From the NCBI GenBank assembly GCA_016858145.1, contig JAEHOE010000002.1, positions 1,674,001 to 1,738,000 of the forward strand: DNA of 64,000 bases. Direction: 5' to 3'. Each line of letters begins with the position of its first letter. The first letter of the stretch is position 1. Positions 22,522 through 34,300 of this stretch are shown here, in pieces. The notes below the pieces were generated by a model that saw only the letters and a program-made list of their open reading frames with translations, was not told the origin of the DNA and made no database searches. The position numbers were made by a program, and so were the translations under genes. The DNA is from Edaphochlamys debaryana (taxonomy: Eukaryota > Chlorophyta > Chlorophyceae > Chlamydomonadales).

Positions 22522-24232
22522 ATGGCCTCCACGTCCACAACGGCCACCGTTGCCGATGACGTGGAGGCAGAGGCCTTCAAGCGTCTCTACCCGGAGCAGT
22601 TCTTTGACCGGTTCCTGGGGGAGGGCGTGCGCCCGGACGGCCGGCCGCTGGGGCGCGCACGCGCCGTGACCATTGGCGCAGGTGCCATCACCAGTGCTGA
22701 TGGCTCCGCTCTAGTCAAGGTGCGTTGATGTACCTCCCCATAAGCAGCTGCCAGCAGCCACGTCCACATCCCCCAGACCAGCCGGCGGCCAACTGCCTCT
22801 CCCACGGCCCCTCCCTCCTATGCTGCACGCGTATCGTCTCACAGCTGAATCCTGCCCGCCCCCTCCCAATGCCTCTCCTATCACCCTCTAGGTCGGCCGC
22901 ACGTCCGTTCTGGCGGGTGTGCGGCTGGAGCTGATCCGCCCCGACGAGACGACGCCGGGGCAGGGCCAGCTCGCGCTCAACGTGGAGCTGGCGCCCTTCT
23001 CCTCCCCCGACTACCGCCCCGGCCGCTCCGCCACCGATGCCGTCTCCGGCGTGGTTGAGAAGCTGCAGGCCGCGCTGCTCAGCGGCAAGGACACGGTTCT
23101 TCTCAACACCCTGTGCGTCGCGGAGGGCAAAGCAGCATGGAAAGCTCAGCTCGACGTTTACGTCCTCGATGCGGACGGTTGCGTTACGGACGCGGTGCTG
23201 CTTGCATCGATAGCGGCGCTGCGGAACACGCGGCTGCCGCTGGTGCGCAACACCAAGGAGGGGAACTACGTGCCGGCGCGGCGCGCGGAGGAGGGCGCGG
23301 CGGGGCTGGTGGAGGGCTGCCCGCGCTCCGTGGGGCTGGGCCGCTGCCCGCTGGCGCTCACGTGCTGCCTCTACAAGCAGCACGTGCTGGTGGACCCCAC
23401 GGCGGACGAGGAGCGCCTGGCGGAGTGCGCTGTGACGGTGGTGGTGGACCAGGGCGGCCGGCTGCAGGGTGGGTGGGGCGGTGGGGTGGTGGAGCGGGGA
23501 GGCGGGGTGGGGAGGTTGAGGGCTTGTGGGGTAGCTGAGGGGACCTTCGGGGTGGGGTGGGCGGGTGGGGTGCGCGGGGAGGCGGGCCGGCTGCAGGGAG
23601 GGTGGGGGCGGTGTGGTGGGGCGGGTGGGGCGGGTGCGGGAAGCCCGAGGGGCCGGCTGCTGGGCAGCGGGCGCCGTCAGGTCCTGGGGGCCGGCTGCAA
23701 AGTGGCTGGGGGGCCGGCGGGGCGGGTGGGGAGGCAGGCCGGCTGCAGGGTGGGTGGAAAGGTGCTGGGTCGGGCCCTTGAGGCGGGCTGCAGGGAAAGC
23801 GCGGGCTCAGTTGCAACCGGCGATGGGGCCTGCGGCCAGTGCAGGAAACGCGCGCGCGGTCCGAGTAGAGTCGGGCGAAAAGGGTTGCGGGGGAGGGCTT
23901 CAAGGTAGGTCTAGCAGGTCCAGCTGGTGGCAGAGGGCAGAGGTCCGGCGTTCCTGACAAACCTCTCCGTCTGCCATGATGCCCTGGGCCTATCAACAAG
24001 CCTGCTGGTGTTCTGCTAACCCGTCCTCTACCTGCTTGCTCGACCTCCTCATTGACAGTAAACCCCCACCCCCGATCCCATGTTAGGCGTGTACAAGGCG
24101 GGCGGGAAGGTCCTGGCGGACGCTGCGACGCTGCTCAAGTGCACGGAGGCGGCGCGGCTGAGGCACAAGGAGCTGTCGGGCCTGCTGGAGCAGAGCCTGC
24201 AGATGGGCGCTGAGGCGGCGGCCGAGCGATAG
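22522..24232 (+). CDS. RRP43: Exosome core subunit RRP43 (EXOSC8-like, RNase PH fold)
   Basis: Three exons, 22522-22719, 22892-23468 and 24087-24232, give 306 residues, close to plant RRP43. It is a ring subunit of the RNA exosome, which processes and degrades RNA in nucleus and cytoplasm; eukaryotic ring subunits lack catalytic activity (family knowledge). The N-terminus has the typical FKRLYPEQFFDRFLGEGVRP then DGRPLGRAR, and the RNase PH fold follows with SADGSALVKVGRTSVLAGVR and a PGRSATDAV segment. The C-terminal exon (GVYKAGGKVLADAATLLKC) completes the second RNase PH subdomain. The ATG at 22522 is the first in frame with the conserved start region. Intron 2 is unusually G-rich and repetitive (see repeat entry). 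Confidence 0.93.
23456..23800. repeat. Intronic repeats copying the RRP43 exon 2 / donor junction
   Basis: The exon 2 end and donor (GGCCGGCTGCAGGGTGGGTGG, 23457-23477) recur in the intron as imperfect copies near 23584, 23649, 23687, 23737 and 23782. The copy near 23737 keeps the donor GGGTGGGTGG. The intervening sequence is GT/GG-rich. Confidence 0.75.
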
Positions 24233-25284
24233 CGGGCTGGCCAGGAGCCCTGTGCGGAAGCAAGAGCGGGGGCCCGGTGGAGGCCGACCGGCCAAGAGGG
24301 AGGCGCACACTGGCGCTGTGGAGCGGAGGGCAGTGGCGGGAGAGAGGATGGGGCGCAAGGCCAACAGCGGGCGTATGACGGAAGCAGAGGGGAAGTGGAA
24401 GCATCGGAGCGGTCTGGGCCATGGCGGCCTATGCCTTTGCCCGTGCCTGAATACCGGTATGGATAGTACGTGAGACACCGAATGGCTTCCGTTCGGAGGC
24501 CCTAGCAACGGCTGAGCAGGCAGAGTAGGTTGTGTGCTGGCGCGGACGTCCGCCTGGGGAGGTGGAGGGGCGAGGCTCAAGCGGAGACACGAACAGCAGG
24601 GGTGGAAGCCAACTAGGCCTGGCGGTGTGCTCAGCGGTCATTGCCAGTGGCGTGGAACTTGTGGAAGTAGTGTAAGGAGCGCAGTGATAGATCTTGACCT
24701 CCTTGCTCAGGCCACATACGAGGCAGAGCTGCTCGCAGTGCCGACCAGTGTGATCCAGGCCGTGCCCCGTCGGCAGAGCGTGTGTCTTGTCCTCGAGCAC
24801 GTCTAGAAGGCGTTGGGGCTCCGGGGAGCACCTTTCTGGCCCCGTTCCTTGGTTCCTTGCTTCTTGAACCGCTGGAACTTCTGTGCGCAACCAGCACCCG
24901 TACTGCCGCCATCAGGGTGAAGGGCCCTACTGGTGCACTCCAGCTGAGCTCCTGGCGCTTTCCACCGTCACCAGTCCAGCTCGCGGCTTCCGTGTTGCAC
25001 CATTGCCACCCCGGCCAGTCGTCAGGACCTGCCACAGTGCGCGCCCAGCTGCAGCGGCTGACGTCCCTTCGGCCACTTGGGCACTCGAGCATGCGGTGCA
25101 TGCCGTACGGGCACCGCACACACATGTTGACAGCAGCAGCTCCCCGGGCATGCCACTGTAGCCATACTCACTCTGCATTATACTCGCAAGACGTCCCCAG
25201 GCCCCGCCATCGCTTAGGCTGAGGAGGCGCGTTCGAGCATCGGCATCCGGCACCCTCACTTGCAGTCTCGCGAGACTAGCTAGA
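24233..25284. other. Intergenic region between RRP43 and the Alfin-like gene
   Basis: Both flanking genes point the same way, so this holds the RRP43 3' UTR and the Alfin promoter. A TGTAA, the usual green-algal polyadenylation signal, occurs at about 24672. Open frames here are short and not protein-like; no other feature was seen. Confidence 0.4.
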
Positions 25285-26947
25285 ATGTCACGTAGCCCAC
25301 GAGACGTATACGAGGACTACCTGGGTCGCCGTAAAGGCATTCTGCGTGCCTTGACCAGCGATGTGGAGAAGTTCTGGCAGCAGTGCGATCCGCAGAAGGA
25401 AGTAGGTCAATGTGGATGGAGAGAGGGCTGTGACGGCTGCAAGGCACGAGCAGGCGCGGTGGACAGCTCTCGTCGTCGGCATGGGCCCGCTGACCCTGCC
25501 GGCATCTTGCGCTGCAGAACCTCTGCCTCTATGCCTATGCGGATGGCAGCTGGGCGGTCGACCTGCCGGCTGAGGAGGTTCCCCCGGAGGCCCCCGAGCC
25601 CGCACTCGTGAGCGCGGGGAGCCGGCTGGGCGACAACCGGGGGCCGGAATTGCCACCGTCACTGGTGAATTGGCTGCGAAACGTCACTGCCCATGTCAGC
25701 TGACACCGGTGCTGCTGTCTGAACGCAGGGCATCAACTTTGCGCGAGATGGCATGGACCGCAAGGACTGGATTTCGCTGGTCGCTGTGCACTCGGACAGG
25801 TGCGCGGCAGACGCTGCCGTCAACTGACTACGCTCTCGCTAGCTCTCGTTGACGCGCGGAAGCGCTCGGAGTTGCAGTGCTCTTGACCGCCATGGCTGCC
25901 CCTCTGGCCCCAACCCCGGACAGCTGGCTGATTGGTCTCGCCTTCTACAAAGGCGCTCGCATGAACCGCGACGAGCGGTGGGTATTGGCAGCAGCGCTGC
26001 GTTGCGCTGGATTGCGCGCGGCCTCGGCTGGCCTCTCTGGCCGGCTCGCGACGCCCTGACCAGAACACATGTTGCTCGCAGGGAGGAGCTGTTCTCGTTA
26101 ATCAACAAGCTGCCGACGTGCTACGAGGTGGGCCAGTTGTCGGGCGCAGGCGGGCTGAGGCGGGGCTGCGCGGGGTTCAACCCCGATGCCTGTCCCGGCG
26201 CGCACCCTGAACCTGGACTCGATCCCATGCAGGTGGTCTCGGGCCGCGTGAAGCAGGCGATGGGAGGCCCCACAACCAACGTGGGCGGGCTCAAGCGGCC
26301 AGGCGGCCCCGGTGGGCCTTCCCGGCAACCGAACCGCCGGGTAGGGCCACTTTGGGGGGGACTAAGGGTTGAGGCAGTGACATGGGGGCCGGCGACTGGT
26401 GATGAGCGCAAGGCGGTCAGAGTGCGTGGGTTTGCAGGTCGTCTAAGGCGAGGTCCTTTGAAGCGGGAGGGCTTTGAGATAGGATTGCGTTGCCCTTGCC
26501 GTGAATGACGGTCCTCTGCTGTCCACCCCCCTTACGCCACAGCAACAGCACAGCGACGACGAGGGGGAGGAGGGCGCCGGGTGGGTGGGGGCTTGGATGG
26601 CGCGGTGCACAGGGAACGGTGGCCTGCCACCTCTTGCTGGCATATCACACGTATCACGTATCACACGTACAAGCTTCAGGAAACGCTTGCCATTATCTGA
26701 CCTGTGCAGCCGTCTGACCTGTACAGCCATCTGACCTGTGCAACCATCTCACCTGCACAGAAACAGCGCGGACTGGGAGGACGGCGAGGGCGACCCCTGC
26801 CCCTCGTGCGGCCGGCTGTACCGGACGGAGGAGTTCTGGATCGCGTGCGACCGCTGCGACACGTGGTACTGCGGGCGGTGCGCCAAGATGACGGAGAAGA
26901 AGGCGGCACAAATGCGGCAGTGGCACTGCCCGCAGTGCGCCTCTTGA
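25285..26947 (+). CDS. AL: Alfin1-like PHD-finger protein
   Basis: Eight exons (25285-25401, 25518-25607, 25729-25799, 25924-25977, 26082-26127, 26233-26280, 26543-26580, 26761-26947) join in frame to give 216 residues. The Alfin N-domain (about 1-126) shows [59 protein letters not shown] and [16 protein letters not shown]. An acidic linker ([13 protein letters not shown]) precedes a C-terminal PHD finger: [26 protein letters not shown] and WHCPQC. Plant Alfin-like proteins bind H3K4me2/3 and act in nuclear transcription control (family knowledge). The usual PHD histidine ligand (WFHGxC in plants) is a cysteine here. It is somewhat shorter than plant members (about 250). Exons 2-4 have a second genomic copy at 32823-33305. 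Confidence 0.93.
25503..25985 (+). repeat. Source segment of the Alfin exon 2-4 duplication
   Basis: Exons 2, 3 and 4 with introns 2 and 3 are nearly identical to 32823-33305 at a constant offset of 7320 bp. Both boundaries are abrupt. Confidence 0.9.
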
Positions 26948-28347
26948 GCAGGGGTCTAGGGTCGGAGCTGGCCGCAGCGCGCCTCCTGTCCCCGCGGCGT
27001 GCCTCCTGTGGAGGGTCATGGGGCGGCGTGGCCCGCTGAGCCCATATTGTTGAGGTGCACGGCGTGGCACGGCGGGATAGGGCGATACGCACCTTCCAGG
27101 GAGGAGCTGGGGCATTAGGCGGGGGCAGGTGTTGGGCGGCGGCCGGGTCTTGATGGGAGGTGCGGGCGGTTGCGTGGAAGACGCGCAGGCCGTGGCCAGA
27201 TGCCCCCGGTTGAGGAGAGGCGGTGTGCTGCGCTGGCAGGGAGCGAGCGAATGAGGATCAGCACGGCGCGCGGCGTTGTCCGCGCGGCTTGGCTGGGGGT
27301 GATATGGCGGGAGGGCGAGGGAAAGCCATGCAAGCGGGGAGGGGCAGGCGCACGTGGCAGGGCAATTGTAGAGGGTTTACCCGGGGCTGCCGTGCACCCC
27401 AGGCGAAGATGCGGGGCTCTCAGACCGGGTGCCCGAGATAGGATTGGTGTACCTTGCGATGTGTGCGCGCACTTTCATATTGCGGGCGGCGGATTGCCTC
27501 CGCAAGGTGCAGCAAAGCGCACGGGTTGGGCCAGTTGAGGCGGGAGCAGCATAGTCAGGACCGGCATGGTCAGCGCAGACGTGCAGTGGAGGATGCGGGG
27601 CAAGGGACAACGGTGCAATGGGCATGCCAGGCTAGGCCGTTTTGGTGCCTGGTGGGAGAGGCGACTGCTTTCTTGGGCCCAGGCAAGCCAGCAGGCAGTG
27701 GCAAGGGAGGACATCGTGCGTCAGCGCGGGTGCGTGAAGGGTTTGCACGCTGGGTGGCTCTGCGCTCTTCAGTCCTGGTGGTGGCTGTCTGCAGGGTATG
27801 ATGAGCGGAGGCTGAGTGAATGACTGATGTCATCGGAGGCGTGACAGGGGCCTGACTTCCTGTATATTTGTTTGGGCATGTGCCATTAAGCCTGGCCCCC
27901 ACGGACTTGACAAGGGCAGGCGTTCGGGGCTGGCACAGTGGGTGCCAACCCTGACTGCCAGGCCCCACCCGCTTGGTGCTTGCTATGCATGGTTGACGTG
28001 TAACGTTTACCCAAGCGCGCGGCCGCCTTGAGCTGTCGACGTGTCGAGCAAGCAGTCCAGTGCGTTGCTCTATGCCTGCATCGTGCCGCGCAATTATCGC
28101 TGGAGATCCTGGAGACGCGTTACACGCATGCCATGCGATCGCTAAGGAGCCGGTGCATTCCCAGCCCCTGTTCACACCGCCACGCACATTGCCTTGACCC
28201 CCCTTCCGGCGTCCACGCATCACTCCAATCCAGCAGCTCCCGGCATCTCGCAGCCGGTCCCCTCCATCCAAAACCCCAGTCAGCCCCAGTCTGACCCACG
28301 AGCCCCCCGCACGTGCCCCTAGCCCCTCCGCAGCCCCACATGCGCCC
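26948..28347. other. Convergent intergenic region, Alfin-like and IQCH 3' ends
   Basis: Two convergent 3' ends meet here. A TGTAA on the plus strand lies near 27998. No RNA gene, repeat or conserved coding segment was recognised in these 1.4 kb; open frames present have the composition of GC-rich noncoding DNA. Confidence 0.4.
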
Positions 28348-31300
28348 TCACAGCCCCGCCGCGCGCCCCACGGCCGCCGCCGCCTGCCCCGCCCTCGCCT
28401 CGCGCTCCTGGCTGGCTGACTGCTCCGCCATGAACTTGAGCAGCGCCTGGGGCGGGAGCGGGAGTGAAGACAGAAAGGGGATCGTTGCAAGCACCGCTGC
28501 CTGGATGACACCCCAGGAGGTACCTCGCCGGTGCCATGCACCTCCTGGTTGCGCATGGCCTGTGCCCTAGTATAGGAAAGCAGTCTCCCATCTGAGCGCT
28601 AGCACGGTAGCTGCGGGCTGCGGGCTATGCACGCACCGCCGGGCCGGTGCCATGCCACCTTCAGCCGGGGCCCAGGGCCCGGGTGTTACCCCCACCCCCA
28701 GTGTACGGTGTTACCCCCACCCCCACCCCTGCTCCAATTCCCTAGCACCCCCACCTGTATGTCCTGGTACGTGGTGGACTCGACCGTGAGCGCCCAGTCC
28801 GCCCGCGCCGCCGCCTCCACGTCCATGCCCGCGATGAAGCCCAGCACGCGCTGCATGACGCCGTACGTGGCGGCGGGCGTGAGGCCCACGGCCATGCAGC
28901 CCAGCGCCCCTGACGTGAGGTAGCGGTCCGACAGGTTGAAGATGACGCCCTGGGGGGTGGGGAGCGGCATTGGGGGTCGCCACGTGGGGCAAGGCAGCAG
29001 GCGAGTGGTGTATTGGGCACTGCAGCGAAGACTCTGGGCGGTGTGTGGCACGGCTGGGATGATGTCACAATGTCAGGACATTAAGGCAAGGGCGCTGAAC
29101 GCCCTGGCTCGCTGCGCCCCGTGACCGTTGCCGCTACGACAGTAGCCCCCCCAAAACCGGGACATAAACGCCAAGCCCAACACATCCAGGATCCAGCCGC
29201 TGCACCTGTCTGTGGTCAACGTCGAAGTGGAAGCCGTTCTGCCAGCAGTGGTAGAAGAACTTGGAGCAAGCCATGGCCTTGACCGCGGGGTGCTGCAGCT
29301 GGTCCAGGACAAAGTAGTACCGCAGCTGCTGTACGGGTCCACTGGACCCAGGCCCGGGCCCGGTGCGGGCCTTGCTGGGCTCGGGTGATGCGCGCGCGGA
29401 GGTCCCGGGCGTGGGCAGGTTGGCTGGGTCCATGCCTGCGGCCGCCAGTGCGGCGGCGGCCGCGGCGGAGGCGTCCTCGCGACTGTCTGGGTCGGGGTCG
29501 TTCAGGGGGTCTAGCTCCACCAGGTACGCGCCCGTCATGGGGTTGAAGGCGCCGGCTGCGGGGGGAACGGGTGTGTGGAAGAGGGGGGGAGGGCCCGGCG
29601 TGAGCAGAGTGGCAACAGGAAGAGAGCCTGATGACAGGAAGGCAAAAAGCTGCATGCGCTGGCGAATGCGCCAGGCAGAGATGCGAGAGAGGTGGGTCGA
29701 GAGTGGACACTCAAGTAAGCGCATACCATCAGGCAGAGCTGGCTACTTGCTGCGAAACGTGGAAGACCCCAGGATTGCCGTGGGCGCTTACCCGCCAGGA
29801 AGTCGAAGAGTTGGAAGGCGATGAGCGAGGGCGTGAGGCCCGGCCGTAGGTCCACCAGCCACAGCCGCAGCTGCCCCGCCGTGCCGCCGGGCCCCGCCCC
29901 CGCGTTCGCCCCCGGCTCCAGCAGCGTTACGAAGTCCACCATCACGTGCCCGATCAGGCCCGCGCCGTACGCAGATTTTCCAACCGCCAGCGCCGCGTCG
30001 TACAGCGCCCGGTGCGGCACGGACGACTGCGGGAAGGTCGTGCCGACCGCGCGGTACGGGTAGCAGAAAATCTTTTCGTGCGTGGACAGGATGGTTACGT
30101 TGCCGTTGGGGTCGATGAAGAGGTTGGCGCAGGGCGAGCCGACCGCCATGTGCGGGCAGCCCTCCAGCACGCCTCCCCGCCGCGCCAGAGCCGAGATATA
30201 GTCGCGATACGTCGGGTAGGAGTCGCGGCATGCGAGGTGCAGCCGCCTCGGCAGCTGCCGAAACAGCAGCTCGTACAGCCGGAACATGGCGACACGCTGG
30301 ATCTCGGTGAGCGGGGAGGCGAAGGGGTCGGAGCCGTCGGGCCCGCCCGGGGCCGTGCCGGGCCCAAGCCCCAGCTCCAAGCGCAGCGAGTCGGCGGCGG
30401 AGCAAACGCCGGTGCCCGTGGCTTCGTCCAGAACGCGAGTAAGCACCTCGCCAGATCCCTTGATCGCGGCTGTGTCGAAGAATGCATGCCCGTGGCCCAT
30501 GATCTCGTCGTCGATCTTGAAGAGCCACTTGGGCACCTCGGGGTGCCGTACCATGGTCTCGGCCAGGACCATCAGGACCCGCTGCTCGTCCGCCTCGAAC
30601 CGGCTCTGCCCCGTGGGGACCCTGCCGGGCCCAGGCCCAGCCGCCGTGCCCGGGCCCGCGGGCCCCGTGCCCGCGCCTTGGCCCGCCGAGGGCGGCGGGC
30701 TGTCGGCTGAGCTGGGCGGCGGGGGCGGGTCGCGAACCACGAGCTCTCCATCGGGGCCGAGCGTGTAGTCCGTGCCGGGTCGCAGCGGCGTGGTGAGGGG
30801 ATCGGGGGCGGTGCCGGGCGGGGCCATGGGGTGCATTGCCCCGGGCAGGGGCGTGGAGGCGGCGGTGCCGCCCAGCCCCATGCCGGGCAGCTGCAGGGGC
30901 GTGGGGGTGGAGGAAGCCGTGCCGGGTGTGAGCGTGAGCACCTGTGCGCCGGACGACGTCTGCACCACCTGGGGCGGACCCATGCCGGGGGAAGGCGCGT
31001 GGCGGGACCGGATGGCGCAGCCGGGGGCGATGTTGGCGGCGATGCTTCGGAACAGCTCCCTGCGACGGGGTGGGGTATCCGAGGGACGGACAGATTGTAA
31101 GGGGTTGGTGGACTCGCCCAGTAGCCTGTGGATGGTTGCAGTTCACGGCAGTTCACCCCACAGGCAGACATGTTTCCCTTTGGTTCTGCTTCTCTCTGCG
31201 ACTATGCCTTGTTGTGGGCCTTGCAGAGGGAGGCCGGGCCTGGACGCACCTGGCGGCCGACTTGCGGCTGAGCGCGCGGCACACGCCCGGCGAGGGCCCC

Positions 31301-34300
31301 AGCAGCGGCACGCCCAGGTGCACCGCCAGCTCCACCTCCTCGTCCTGCGGGGACAACCGCCAACCGTCAACCGTCAGCCACCAACCGCCAATAGCAGCAC
31401 GCAGTACAACCCGCCGTGCCTCTACCCGCCTGGCGCTGACGCCAAGGAGCGACACGACGCATGCGCAGCAGCGCAAGGCCCGGGCCTCCGACTCTCCGAG
31501 CCCCCCGCAGGCCGCGCCCACGCCCACCTGCACGTTGCCCGGCACGATGTAGGCCAGGCGGCCGTGCACCGCCGCGGCGATGCGCTTGAGCGCCCGCGGC
31601 GAGGCCATGAGCTTGGCCGTCACCGTCATGTGCCCCGGCAGGCGGGCGTAGTTCTCGGGGACCACGATGCGGTAGCGGCTGTGCGGCACAGGGGGGAGGG
31701 TTCGGTGATGAGTTGAGGCAAGGCAAGACAGACGGGCAGGGGCGGGGCCCAGTAGGGGCGGCATGGGCAGGCATGGACTGCAGGGCGGCACGAGCAGAGG
31801 TGGAGAAAGGCAGGCACGTGCAAGGTCTTTCGTTGCAGCAGCGCCCGGTGTGCGCATCAGTCAAAGCACGCCCGGCAAAGCTGCCTTCCAAGACGTCCAA
31901 CTCCCTTGCCACACCCTCCTGCCAACCCCGGGGGCGCACCTGGTGGGGTCAGCCACGCCGCCAACCTCCAGCAGCTTGTTCCAGTAGCTGATGACGTCAG
32001 CGTCGGGCGGCGAGGGCAGCACCAGAATGAGGTCCAGCAGGGGCTCTGAGAGGTCGCACAGGCGGGCCAGCTGGGCGGCCTCACGTAGGAGCAGGGCGTC
32101 GATGAGGTGGGGCTCGGGCCGCGCGATGGGCGTTACGCCGTCTGCCGCCATGACGGGCGGCGGCAGGAGGTTGGGCACGTGGATGACCACGTGCGCGTTG
32201 CGGCGGTACAGCGGCCAGTTCTGCTCCAGCACGTCCCGCAACTCCGCGAACCTGTACGGCAGGGAGGAGGCCAAGCGATCGCGGATGAGGTTGGGGTGCC
32301 GTACGTACGTAAAGGGCGAGGGCGGTTGAGTACAGAGCTGGGGCAGCGGAGGGCCGGCGGAGCCGGTCGCCATCCGTCAACGCACGCGCAGCACGCGGCT
32401 TGCAGCCACGCATCAACGCAGCAGCGCAGCACGCACCGCATGTCTCGCTCCAGGCGCGCCATGCGCATGCGCTCCCGGAGCTGCTTGCGCAGGCGGCTGT
32501 TGCGCCAGGCGTGCTGGATGCGCAGCGAGGCCTGGCCCTGGCGCGAGTCCTTGCGGCGGCACAGGTGGCCGCGGTAGTGCGCCTGGATCTTCTGCGCCGC
32601 CGCCTCCGCGCCGCCCGGCCCCAGGAAGCGCCTGCAGGCAGCAATATGGATGGCGTGAGGACATGAAGGGAGGTGGCACGCACAGGCCGGAAGGGAAGGG
32701 TAGCCGGGGGTCCGAATGCGGAAGGACGAGTCTAGCAGTAGTCCCAGGAACCATATTGCCATGCCTCGTTGACGGGTGGTGCGTGGGCCATGGTGGTGGA
32801 CGAGGATGTGGATGCGGGTGGACATCTTGCGCTGCAGAACCTCTGCCTCTATGCCTATGCGGATGGCAGCTGGGCGGTCGACCTGCCGGCTGAGGAGGTT
32901 CCCCCGGAGGCCCCCGAGCCCGCACTCGTGAGCGCGGGGAGCCGGCTGGGCGACAACCGGGGGCCGGAATTGCCACCGTCACTGGTGAATTGGCTGCGAA
33001 ACGTCACTGCCCATGTCAGCTGACACCGGTGCTGCTGTCTGAACGCAGGGCATCAACTTTGCGCGAGATGGCATGGACCGCAAGGACTGGATTTCGCTGG
33101 TCGCTGTGCACTCGGACAGGTGCGCGGCAGACGCTCCTGCCAACCGTCTACGCTGTCACTAGCTCTCGTTGACGCGCGGAAGCGCTCGGAGTTGCGGTGC
33201 TCGTGACCGCCATGGCTGCCCCTCTGGCCCCAACCCCGGACAGCTGGCTGATTGGCCTCGCCTTCTACAAAGGCGCTCGCATGAACCATGACGAACGGTG
33301 GGTATCGGCGCCCGCGCCTTGTTGCGCGGGCGGGGCGGGCGGGTAACGCGCCTGCCCGGCAGATAATCAATGGAGAGACTCAACGGGAGGACCGACCCTA
33401 CGGCAGACCCTCCAGGCGGCTACCACGGCCGGGGCCCCACCTGCCCGGCTGCTTGAGCAGAGCCGCCACCTCCTGGATGTTCGACAGGCACACGAGCAGG
33501 TCCTCCATGGCGGGCTGGTAGCCGGCGGAGGCGACCTGGGTGGTGGTGGTGGTTTGGGGTTTGGAGGTTGCAGGTATAGTGAAAAGAGCAGTAGCGCGCA
33601 GTCTACAGCTACTCGAGTGTCCTCGCATTGGAGCTGCACCTGCTACCACAGTAAGCAAGCCATTCCACCGGTGCAAGGAATGATTGCTACGGCTCTGCGT
33701 TGCAGCGGGAAGTATGCTACGCACCCCTCTGGGTAGTCTCAAGCGCATTGCTTCTAGCCCCGCCCGGCCCGACCCGGCCCGGCCCCGTCCTGCACCTCCC
33801 CCGCACCTGCACCGCCAGGTCCCCCAGGCTCTTCCCGTTGACGACGGCCAGCGGTACGGCGTACTGCTGGCACAGCGCGCCCAAGTGCTGCAGCAGGCCC
33901 TCCACCACGCCCCACACCGGCTCGTACGAGCGCGCGTACGACTCAAACTCGGGCGTCTCCCGCAGCACCACGCCCTTGCGAATCAGGACCTCGTGAAGGC
34001 TGAATGTGTCCATCAGGGTCTCGAAAGCGCGCGCCTCGGGTGATTCTGGCGGCAGGATCTCGGCGCCCGGTTGTTGGTGGTCGCCGCCGTCCGCGGCCTC
34101 GCCGCCTGAGGGGTAGTACACCTGGGCGCCCGGCGGCCGGGGCATGCCCATCACGCCGCTGCCGCCCACGTTGGTCACGTGCAGCGTGGGCTGCATGCGC
34201 GGGAAAAGGGTGGGTAGCCAGTGAGGACAAAACGGTGGGATGCAAGCGCTCGGGTTGCTGTTCTCCTTAGACGCCCCTCCCACGGCAGAGCCACGACGCG

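Noticed and set aside
23358..23999. A proline-rich minus-strand frame across RRP43 intron 2
   Set aside because: It is the complement of a G-rich repetitive intron; the composition reflects the repeats, not a protein.
30772..31716. A 314-codon plus-strand frame opposite IQCH
   Set aside because: The opposite strand carries conserved IQCH exons with matching splice phases.
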